Source of the DNA: CAVVSQ01 sp963848825
Lineage (GTDB): Bacteria > Planctomycetota > Planctomycetia > Gemmatales > Gemmataceae
Assembly: GCA_963848825.1 (NCBI GenBank)
Contig: CAWKFA010000008.1
Location: 62,001 to 126,000 of the forward strand
Length of the DNA stretch: 64,000 nt
Direction of reading: 5' to 3'
Shown: positions 7,753 through 15,675 of the stretch, piece by piece
How positions within the stretch are numbered: the first letter of the stretch is position 1
Layout: the number at the start of each line of letters is the position of its first letter
Notes under the pieces: generated by a model
The model's database searches: none
What the model was told of the DNA's origin: nothing
What the model saw: the letters and a program-made list of their open reading frames with translations, nothing else
Made by a program: the position numbers and the translations under genes

Positions 7753-10716
7753 CGCAGCACCAGCTTGCGAATAGGTTCGTGGAGGCGTTTTGCCACCTGC
7801 GGCAGCAGTCCGTAAGCCAGGGCAAGAAACTGAGCGGGATGGAGAGTTCGCTTGCTGCGCCATCTTCCATCTGCATCCGGCAACTACTACATTCGGTCGC
7901 TCCGAAGGCAATATCGCTGCTTGCCAGCGCCTCCAGGAGCGGTCTGCCGGCCGCCAGCGAGGTGTCGTAATTGCTCTCCTTGAGGCCAAATGTGCCAGCC
8001 ATGCCGGAGCAGCTCGACATCGATCGCGGCGACGCGCATGCCTGGAATCAGGTGTAGCAGCGATGGACCTTCGGCGGGTTGACCGAGTGCCTTGATGTGG
8101 CAAGGCACATGGTGACCGACGCTATAGCTTAACGACTGAAAATCGGTCCGCAGTTTCCCTTGCCGCTTGAGGTCGCCGAGAAAGGCGGTCAATTCGACTG
8201 ACTTTTGGGAGACCAGGCGGGCATCAAGATCATCGAGCAGGTCGATATAATCCTGGCGGAGCATGAGTGCGGAGCTGGGCTCCGAACAGACGATGGTAAT
8301 TCCCTCCCGAGCCAGATCGGCGAGCACGCGCAGGTTGCGGCGGGCGTTGTCCCGCGCTGTTTCGACATCGCCATGGGCCAGGGCCTCGATGCCGCTGCCG
8401 CGCAGCTGAGGAGGTACGTAGACGTCGTAACCATGGTGCTGCAGTACCAGCACGGTGGCTTCGCCGATTTGCGGATCGATGAACGTGGCGTAAAGGTCGG
8501 GGAAATAAACGAGCCACGGCCGTGCGCCGTTGGGCCGAATCGTCCAGCCGCGGCGCTTGGCCAGGGACAGAAACGAACGCCGGGCCACGCGCGGCAAGCG
8601 GCGCCGCGCGGACAGCTCGAACACTTTCTCGAAAAGCCAGCGCAGCGGCTTGTTGCCGATGGCGAAATTGGCGAGGGGGGAAAAGGTGCTTCCCCAGCGC
8701 GAAGCGCTCGAGGCGGGCCAAAAACCACTCGCCCCGATCGAGTCCGTGCTGAGCGACATTGGCGGCCTTGGCTTCGAGCATGAGCTTGGGAATGTTGACA
8801 TGGGCCGGGCACTCCTGCGCGCACATTTTGCAATTAACGCACAGGTCGGCGACGGCACGAACTTCGTCCGCGCCAAGTTGTCTGCCCTCGGGATTTTCTT
8901 CCAGCAGGTGCCGCAAGAGGTTGGCCTTGGCACGCGGGCTGGCGGCCTCGCGCGGATCGGCACGGTAGACGGGGCACATCCGTTGTTGGGCGCCTCGTGT
9001 CCGACAGTGTCCGCAACCATTGCAATGCATGCTTTCCGCCAGCACCTCGCCAGGTTGCCAGTGCAGCTCCCAGCTTACCGGCGTGGTGGGCACCGCCGGC
9101 ACCGTCCGCAGCGGCCAGGCGGGCTGGCTGGGGTCTGGGTCCACGATTTTGCCGGGATTGAACAGGCCGCGCGGGTCGAAGATCGCTTTGACCTGCCGGA
9201 ATATTGGATAGAGCGGTCCGTATTGGCGCGCGACCCAGGGCGTGCGTGCCAGGCCGGTGCCATGCTGCGTGCTGATCGTCCCCTTCATATCGAGCGCCAG
9301 CGTATGCATCTGCTCGGCGATTGCCGAGAGCCGGGAGACATGCTCGGGGACCTGCAAATCGAGGAAGGGACGTGTATGGACTTGCCCCGAGGCCGCGTGA
9401 ATCAAAAACGACGCGGTCGTATCGTGCTCGCGGAGAATTTGTTGCACTTTGCGTAGAAATTCAGCAAGCTGGCCAGGCGGCACGCCGATGTCCTCGACGA
9501 AGGGGACAGGCTGGGCGCCCCCTTTGAGCCCATAGAGGCTGGGCAGGGCAATCTCGCGCAGTTGCCAGAGGCGATCGTATTGGACGTCATCAAAGGCCGG
9601 CACGGCACAGAGGGCCAGGGGGGCGAGCTGGCCGACCTTGTCCACGAGGTCGCGCGCCGCATCGCGGGCTTCCGCGGGAGTGTCGCCTTCATATTCCACC
9701 AGCAGAATGGCCTCGGCTTCGGGAGGTACCAAGGCCGCGACCTTGCCGGCATCGCCGCCGCGCGCCAGGCTCAGTAAACGCCGGTCCATCAACTCACAGG
9801 CGGCCGGGCGCGTGCTGGCGGCACGCTGGGCGGCCAGCAAGGCCAGGTCCAGGCTGGCAAAGCCCAGAAGTACGAGCGACTTGCCGCCGGCCACCGGAAT
9901 GGTGCGCAGCGTCGCTTCCGTGATCAGGCAGAGCGTACCTTCCGAACCGATGAGCAAGCGGGCGCATCGAGCGCACGCTCGGAGTGAACGCCGTCAAGCA
10001 GATAGCCGCAGCGATTGAAACGGGTCTGCGGCTGACATGCTCGAACCAGCTCGGCATTTTGTTCGAGGAGAAATGTTAGCGTATTGACAATGTCGTTCCA
10101 GTGAGCCGGCGCCAGGTTCGGCCTTGGAGGCAACGCTTCCTTGCCGACATTAGCCACATCGCCGTTGTCGAGCACTACGCGGAGAGATTCGACATGATCG
10201 CGGGTGTAGCCGTGGAGTAGACTGTGCGAGCCGGAAGCATTGTTGGCCAGCATGCCGCCAAGGGTGCAGGTGCGGCCGCTTGCTGGGTCCGGTGCGAAAC
10301 GGCGCCCCTGTTTAGCCAAGGTTTCGTTGAGTGCCGCGAGCGTTACGCCAGGTTGCACGCGCACCGAGGTGGCGCGGACCTCGAGGATGCCACGAAAATA
10401 GCGGCTAAAATCGACTATCAGGCCGCGGCCGAGCGCTTCGCCGGCCAGACCCGTGCCGGCGCCGCGGCACCAGGGAAAAATTGTTCTCGGCGGCGTAACG
10501 CACCAGTGCCTGTACGTCCTCTTCATCGCGCGGCAGCGCCACGCCCAGGGGCCTCACCTGGAATATGCTGGCGTCGGTGCTATAGAGCGAGCGCGACAGG
10601 CCATCGAAAAGCAATTCGCCTTTGAAGAAGCCCTTCAGGTCATCCTGAATTCGCCCTCGTTGTTGATCGTCCACGCCAATCCTCGTTTGCTTCGCGGCCC
10701 TGGGGCCCCGCCACAT
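7749..10716 (-). CDS. FAD-linked oxidase fused to Fe-S/CCG domains (glycolate or D-lactate dehydrogenase type), broken by ~5 frame shifts
   Basis: About 985 residues when rejoined. Order: FAD-binding PCMH domain (VPRGAGTGLAGEAL; GGMLANNASGSHS), GlcD-type C-terminal cap ending with STQHGTGLARTPWV, a 4Fe-4S ferredoxin segment with ADLCVNCKMCAQECPAH and a preceding CNGCGHCR cluster, then cysteine-rich electron-transfer domains ending CSGMAGTFGLKESNYD and ATECSSCRMQMEDG. This is the GlcD-GlcF/Dld2 architecture that oxidises D-2-hydroxyacids and passes electrons to quinone. The frame changes near 10468, 9963, 8682, 8020 and 7848; at least three lie in G or C runs and both sides stay family-like, so sequencing error is more likely than decay. 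The end (LHPAQFLALAYGL...KLVLR) overlaps moaD by ATGA. The start is uncertain: an upstream ATG at 10716 or the GTG at 10672-10674. Confidence 0.82.
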
Positions 10717-10743
10717 GCCAGGTGGTCTTGAGCGACGCGGTCC

Positions 10744-11226
10744 CTATGGGGCGCGTTGTTTGGCCAGGGCACTTTCGGCTTTCAACCGCTCACGCCGCAG
10801 ACGTTCCTGACGGTAGCGCTCGCCGGTGGTGATTTCGAACGGCAGGTGCCCCTCTCCCGCTTGAAACCCACGATAATGCGCGCCGCAACGATAGCAGACC
10901 AGGACGTCGCCGACCATGAGGTAGAGCAACCCGTCGAAGCACGCCGAACCGATCAAAATTACCCAGGTCCAGAGCGGCTCATAAAACCAGTAAGTGATTG
11001 CGGACAGCACGCAAGCTCCCACCAGAATGGACATGCCGAGCCACTGCGGGAAGTCTTTCTTCTTATAAATCTCGGCAGTGCCACAAATCAGGCAGTGGGG
11101 CAGGGCTGGGTCGCTGGCGTCAAGGTGCAGGCGGTGATCGCAGCCGACACATTGCCAGTCACGGGCTCCCGCCAGCTCCAGACGATCGGGTCGGTCACAT
11201 TCGGGGCAAGAAAAACAAACATTCAC
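10744..11226 (-). CDS. Zinc-ribbon protein with two membrane segments
   Basis: 160 residues, GTG start. Four CxxC pairs form apparent zinc ribbons: CFSCPECDR, WQCVGCDHR, HCLICGTAE and, after the membrane part, LVCYRCGAHYRGF. Between them lie two hydrophobic helices (LGMSILVGACVLSAITYWFY and WVILIGSACFDGLLYLMVG). The C-terminal tail is Arg/Lys/Glu-rich and cytosolic-looking. I do not know its function. The start codon overlaps the stop of the upstream membrane protein (GTGA), and the oxidase gene follows after about 27 bp, so it sits inside the folE-moaA run. Confidence 0.75.
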   Translation of the reverse strand: MNVCFSCPECDRPDRLELAGARDWQCVGCDHRLHLDASDPALPHCLICGTAEIYKKKDFPQWLGMSILVGACVLSAITYWFYEPLWTWVILIGSACFDGLLYLMVGDVLVCYRCGAHYRGFQAGEGHLPFEITTGERYRQERLRRERLKAESALAKQRAP

Positions 11227-11972
11227 AGGATGGTCCCCGTTTTTGCCAGGAGCAATTGGCTGGTAAGCTCACCGAGGAAGCCAAGGATTACGACGACGTA
11301 GAGAATTCCAGTAGCCGACTGCGTGGAACGGATCCGTGCCGTTTCCCAGGCCATCCAGCCCAGCACCAGCGGGCCCGCCAGGCCTATCACCCAGCGCACC
11401 CCAAGCCACAAAACCATTTCCGTTTCCAGGTTACCCGCCGCCGGGCGTCCTGTCCACCAGTAGAGCCCGATACAGGCCAGGGCGATGCGTGCCACGAGCG
11501 TCACCCCCAGCGCCGCCAAAAGGCGGTAGAGCGGCGTCAAAGACATGGCGGGCGCGATCAGATAGGAATGCCCCATCAGCATCGCCGAAGTCGCCGCTCC
11601 CAGAACTCCGGCGGACGCGACATCGTCGGCCACCAGCCACGGGGTGTTGCCCTGACCGCGATGCGCCTGGCCCGCCAGCAGGAGCGACGCACCAAGCCCG
11701 ACCGTCGACAAAACCAAAACGACGCGCTGGCCAGGCTGGCCGTCGAGGTGCCAGATAATGGAACCGACGACCGCCAGCGTCATGCTCAGCAAGAGCGCCA
11801 GCCACAGTCCCAGGTCGGCCATGTTGCGCAAGAAGAAGGCGGCCACGGCGGTCAGGCCCAGGGCGGTCAGATATTGAACGCGAAAAAAGCGAGGCGGCAC
11901 CACGGAGGGAGGCAGGATCAGGAGACATGCGATCAGGCCGCAAGCCAGGCGCAAACAAAAAGTGGCAAGCAT
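11223..11972 (-). CDS. Multi-pass membrane protein, unknown function
   Basis: 249 residues, very hydrophobic, with about seven predicted membrane helices spread over the whole length, including YLTALGLTAVAAFFLR and LLAALGVTLVARIALACIGL. No recognised motif. It begins 3 bp after the stop of folE and its stop overlaps the start of the zinc-ribbon membrane gene by GTGA, so it is very probably translated from the same message. It may form a membrane complex with that small zinc-ribbon neighbour, but this is inference from coupling only. Confidence 0.75.
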   Translation of the reverse strand: MLATFCLRLACGLIACLLILPPSVVPPRFFRVQYLTALGLTAVAAFFLRNMADLGLWLALLLSMTLAVVGSIIWHLDGQPGQRVVLVLSTVGLGASLLLAGQAHRGQGNTPWLVADDVASAGVLGAATSAMLMGHSYLIAPAMSLTPLYRLLAALGVTLVARIALACIGLYWWTGRPAAGNLETEMVLWLGVRWVIGLAGPLVLGWMAWETARIRSTQSATGILYVVVILGFLGELTSQLLLAKTGTIL

Positions 11973-11975
11973 GGT

Positions 11976-12605
11976 TCAAGCATTACTATTAATTAGGGCC
12001 ATTAGTTCCGAGCGCGTGGAGTGGTTTGTCTGGAAGGTGCCGCGCATGGCGCTGGTGGTGCAAATGGCGCCGGACTTGCGGACGCCGCGCACCGACATGC
12101 AGGTGTGGGACGCCTCGATGATTACACCGACGCCCCGCGCGCCCAACTCCTTCATGATCAGATCGGCGAGTTCCTCGGTCATGCGCTCCTGAACCTGCGG
12201 CCGCCGCGACAGCAGTTCGACGGCGCGGGCAAGCTTGCTCAGGCCGACAATTTTGCCGTTGGGAAGGTAGGCGATGTGGGCGTGGCCAAAGAACGGCAAG
12301 AGATGATGTTCGCACATACTTTCGAAGCTGATCCTCTTGACCAACACCATCTCATCATACTTGTCGGAAAAAGTCTTCCGCAGCACGCCTGCCGGATCGG
12401 TACGCAGGCCGCCGAACATTTCCTCGTACATGCGGGCGACGCGTTGCGGCGTTTCGCGCAAGCCTTCACGGTCGGGGTCCTCGCCTACGGCGAGCAGAAT
12501 CTCCCGAACCGCGGCTTCCAGGCGCGGATGGTCCACTGGAGCCGCCAAGGGTTGTTCGTTTTCCTTAGCCGAGCCGCGCCGGGTACGCGTAGGTCGATCG
12601 GTCAT
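11976..12605 (-). CDS. folE: GTP cyclohydrolase I
   Basis: Converts GTP to 7,8-dihydroneopterin triphosphate, the entry to folate and other pterins. 209 residues from MTDRPTRTRRG. Signature regions: MCEHHLLPFFGHAHIAYLP (zinc and substrate His/Cys), GLSKLARAVELLSRRPQVQE, and SHTCMSVRGVRKSGAICTTS (second zinc Cys and the catalytic region). An upstream ATG 21 bp earlier is possible but lies close to a hairpin. First gene of a seven-gene same-strand run that ends in moaA, so two GTP-consuming cofactor pathways share the transcript. See the leader hairpin just upstream. Confidence 0.95.
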   Translation of the reverse strand: MTDRPTRTRRGSAKENEQPLAAPVDHPRLEAAVREILLAVGEDPDREGLRETPQRVARMYEEMFGGLRTDPAGVLRKTFSDKYDEMVLVKRISFESMCEHHLLPFFGHAHIAYLPNGKIVGLSKLARAVELLSRRPQVQERMTEELADLIMKELGARGVGVIIEASHTCMSVRGVRKSGAICTTSAMRGTFQTNHSTRSELMALINSNA

Positions 12606-12624
12606 GGGGCCACCGAGGTAACGC

Positions 12625-12652
12625 AAAAACCCACGGGAGGATGCCCGTGGGT
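12625..12652 (-). terminator. Terminator-like hairpin in the folE leader
   Basis: On the minus strand a 9-bp perfect GC-rich stem (ACCCACGGG pairing with CCCGTGGGT, 6-nt loop) is followed at once by five T residues. It has the form of an intrinsic terminator, but sits only 20 bp before the folE start codon and downstream of a TATAAT. No gene that it would terminate is visible on the minus strand upstream. It may be an attenuator for folE, or a stabilising hairpin. Confidence 0.6.
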
Positions 12653-12674
12653 CCGTGCTGGATCATCGATGCAA

Positions 12675-12680
12675 ATTATA
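12675..12680 (-). promoter_or_regulatory. Candidate -10 box for folE operon
   Basis: Perfect TATAAT on the minus strand, 70 bp upstream of the folE start. No good -35 box is seen at 17 bp (TATACG stands there), so this is a tentative call. A transcript from here would start just before the terminator-like hairpin. Apart from this, the hairpin and the metK leader elements, the 393-bp divergent gap between folE and metK shows nothing I can name. Confidence 0.35.
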
Positions 12681-12910
12681 GGCACTGGCGTGAGAAACGT
12701 ATAGAGGGGACGACGGCGTCGTCATTCTGAACGGCGACAGCCAGCGGCCGGTTTCCCAGCCGTCTCGCCAAGATATTCGCGATGGGCCGGACCGATGCGC
12801 TGTCTGGCCAGGTTCCAGTACCAGGATCATCCTGGCTTTGGCAGCGTTGGACGAAGTTATGACGGATAATGCCGAAGCACGTTGGTTTCCCCTAAAACCA
12901 GCGGCTCTCC

Positions 12911-12939
12911 TTTCACCGCTTCTGTTTTTTTCCTATAAT
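12911..12939 (+). promoter_or_regulatory. Candidate promoter for metK
   Basis: TATAAT at 12934-12939 with TTTCAC at 12911-12916, separated by 17 bp. The -35 match is weak, the -10 match perfect. It lies 60 bp upstream of the GTG start of metK, leaving a leader of about 50 nt that contains a small hairpin. Confidence 0.4.
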
Positions 12940-12960
12940 TCCCCCATCAATCAACAGCAA

Positions 12961-12985
12961 GTGTCCCCGCGTTGGGCACCTTTTT
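12961..12985 (+). promoter_or_regulatory. Small hairpin plus T-run in metK leader
   Basis: GTG(T)CCC pairs with GGGCAC (6 bp with one bulged T, 6-nt loop), followed by C and five Ts. It resembles a weak terminator or attenuator stem 14 bp before the metK start. I could not match it to a named SAM riboswitch class by eye. Confidence 0.3.
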
Positions 12986-12998
12986 CGAGGACTTTGTC

Positions 12999-14269
12999 GT
13001 GTCTAGCAATAACTTCCTGTTTACCAGCGAATCGGTGTCCATGGGCCATCCCGATAAGGTGGCCGATCAGATCAGTGATGCCATTCTCGACCACTGTTTG
13101 GCGGCCGATCCCATGAGCCGTGTGGCCTGTGAAACCATGGTCACCACCGACCTGGCTATTGTCTCCGGCGAAATCACAACCAATGCCGACCTGTCACGGT
13201 CGGCCATCGATGGCATCGTCCGCAAGACCATCAAGGAAATAGGCTATACCGATCCCACCATCGGCTTTGCCGCCGACACCTGCCAGGTCCTGTCGCACCT
13301 GCACAAACAATCGGGCAACATTGCCCAGGGTGTCGATACCGGCGGCGCCGGTGATCAGGGCATGATGTTCGGTTTCGCGTGCCGGGAAACCACCACGCTC
13401 ATGCCCTTGCCCATTTACCTGGCGCACCGCCTCGTGGAAAATCACGCCAAGCTTCGCGAGTCGGGTGAAATCAAGTGGCTGCGGCCCGACGCCAAGAGCC
13501 AGGTCACGGTGGAATATGAAGCGGATGGCACTCCTAGCCGCATCCACACCGTCGTTCTCTCGACGCAGCACGACGATTCGGTGATGGCCACGAAAGCCGG
13601 CCAGGAGTATTTCTCGGACGAGGGCGCAAGACCATTGTCGACAAACTGATTCTGCCCACGCTGAAAAAGGAATGGCCCGAACTGCTCAAGGGCAGCATCG
13701 AGTTGGTTCTCCCTGGCCAGGCCCCTGGCAAAATCAATGAAGGCAGCATTCGCTGCCACATCAATCCAACCGGTTGCTTTTTGGTTGGCGGCCCGCATGG
13801 AGACTGCGGCCTGACCGGGCGAAAGATCATTGTCGACACTTACGGCGGCCGTGGCCGTCATGGCGGCGGGGCTTTTTCAGGCAAGGACCCGACCAAGGTC
13901 GATCGCTCCGCGGCTTACATGGCACGTTACATTGCCAAGAACATCGTCGCCGCCGACTTCGCCGATGAGTGCGAAGTGCAACTTTCCTACGCGATCGGTT
14001 ACCCCGACCCGCTTAATATCTGGGTCAACACCAATGGGACGGTCAAGGGCGGCGTCACCGAAGACCAGCTCGTCGAGCTGATCCGGAAACACTTCAAGCT
14101 GACTCCCAAGGGGATCATCGAAAGCTTGAATCTGCGTCGCCCCATTTACAAGGAAAGCGCGCGTAACGGTCATTTTGGCCGCGAACTCCCTAATTTTACG
14201 TGGGAAAAGACTGATAAGGCGGAACTTCTGCGCAAAGAGGTTGCCAAGCCGGCGCTGGCACGCGCCTGA
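12999..14269 (+). CDS. metK: S-adenosylmethionine synthetase (one frame shift)
   Basis: Makes SAM from methionine and ATP. About 423 residues when joined. N-terminal SESVSMGHPDKVADQISDA, central GAGDQGMMFGFAC and C-terminal GGPHGDCGLTGRKIIVDTYG with GGGAFSGKDPTKVDRSAAY are all diagnostic and intact. The GTG at 12999 (reading VSSNNFLFTSESV) fits the usual MetK N-terminus better than the ATG 27 bp upstream. The frame changes near 13622 within the G run of gacgagggcgcaag: one missing G restores DEGRKTIVDKLI. The gene is essential and otherwise perfect, so I read this as a sequence error. Followed by two SAM-dependent methyltransferase genes. Confidence 0.92.
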
Positions 14270-14327
14270 CGAATCATGGGCCCATTACGAGTTGTTTTTT
14301 ATCCATTGAGATTGAGGAGACATTCCG

Positions 14328-14910
14328 ATGACAGGCAAGAAATTGCTGGTGCTGGGCGCGCTCCTGTTGCTGCCCCTTCTGGGCACACTCCCCTCGCGCC
14401 GATGATGACAAGAAGTTCAACCTGATCTACGTTCCGACCGAGGAAGTGGTCATCGAGAAGATGTTTGAAATGGCCAAGGTGGGCAAGAAAGACGTGGTTT
14501 TCGACCTCGGCTGCGGTGATGGTCGCATCTGCGCCATGGCTTGCAAGAAGTTCGGCTGCTCGGCTGTCGGCGTCGACCTCAACCCCGAGCGGATCAAGGA
14601 TTGCATGGATACGATCAAGAAGTATGGCGTGGAAGAATTCGTCGACCCCAAGTTCATGCTCGAATACCGGCTCGGCAATGCGCTCAAAGTCCCCGACTTC
14701 AACCGTGCGTCGGTCGTTATGCTCTATATGCTGGAAGAATTCATGGACCTGCTTGAGCCCATTGCCCAGAAAAATCTCAAGCCCGGAACTCGAATCGTCG
14801 CCCACGATTTCCGCTGGAGCGACAAGAACTGGGAACCGGAAATGGATATCGATTTCCAGGGGCCCAATCGCCAGCATAAACTCTACATGTGGACCGTCAA
14901 AGGCAAGTAA
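14328..14910 (+). CDS. SAM-dependent methyltransferase with signal-peptide-like N-terminus (copy 1, one frame shift)
   Basis: About 194 residues when joined. It starts with a hydrophobic leader (MTGKKLLVLGALLLLPLLG) that looks like a Sec signal, preceded by a good Shine-Dalgarno (gaggaga). The body is a class I methyltransferase: VVFDLGCGDGRICAMA is motif I for SAM, GVDLNPERIKD the acidic loop, and ASVVMLYMLEEFMDLLEP the post-motif II region. The substrate is unknown. The frame changes near 14393, right after the leader, so it is also possible that the leader is not joined to the body. It lies 58 bp after metK and is a tandem paralogue of the next gene. Confidence 0.8.
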
Positions 14911-14970
14911 GTCGCGGTGGGCGGCACTATCCTATCACGCGCCGGAGCATAAGCGCCTGGAGCATAAGCC

Positions 14971-15554
14971 ATGAAGCAATCGCGGTATTTCGCGCTGGGA
15001 TGTCTCGGTCTATTCTTGGCGCTTCGCAGTTCACATTTGGCCAGCAAGCAGACAAAAAGGATATCGATCCTGAGTATCAGGGCCGAATCATTTACGTACC
15101 GACCGAGGAAGTCGTCGTCGAGAAAATGCTCGAGATGGCCAAGGTCAAGAAAGATGATCTGGTTTACGATCTGGGTTGCGGCGATGGCCGTATTGTTTGC
15201 CTGGCCGCCAAGAAGTTCGGCGCCAAGGGGGTCGGCGTGGACATTGACCCGGCCCGCATCAAGGATTCCCTGGAAACCATGAAGAAATATGGCGTGACCA
15301 AGGAGTTGGTCGATTTTCGTCAAGGCGATGCCCTGCGCGTAACCGACCTGGAAAAGGCCACGGTGGTGACTTTCTATATGTTGCCCGAGTTTATGGAAAA
15401 ACTGGAGCCCCAGGTGCTCAAACGCCTCAAGGCGGGCACGCGCCTGGTCGCGCACGATTATCCGTTCCCCAACATGAAGGCCGATGAGGTCATCGAGTTC
15501 AAGGGCCCAATTCGCCCTCACACGCTGTATCTATGGACGGTGCCGGCGAAGTAG
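14971..15554 (+). CDS. SAM-dependent methyltransferase with signal-peptide-like N-terminus (copy 2, one frame shift)
   Basis: About 194 residues. The leader MKQSRYFALGCLGLFLALRS is followed by a body very like copy 1: IYVPTEEVVVEKMLEMAKV, LVYDLGCGDGRIVCLAAKKF, GVDIDPARIKDSLETMKKYG. The frame changes near 15040, just after the leader, as in copy 1. The two copies share most of their motifs and look like a tandem duplication. Both ending in a TLYLWTV/KLYMWTV strand supports a common substrate, which is not known. The position after metK fits SAM use. Confidence 0.8.
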
Positions 15555-15675
15555 TCCTAACAGACGGAGACAGGATCTTGCAGCGCGAGGGACCCGATGG
15601 GCATAGCCCCGTTGGTTCCTCCAGAGATCTTGTTTTCGTTTCTTTTTTGTACCAAAGAAGTGAGGATCCATTAAC

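Noticed and set aside
13620..13650. Programmed frameshift in metK
   Set aside because: No slippery heptamer, and similar breaks occur in many unrelated genes of the window; a lost G is simpler.
15555..15675. Possible lysine riboswitch before aspartate kinase
   Set aside because: Only 121 bp are available and no lysine-riboswitch core was recognisable; the aptamer alone would need more.
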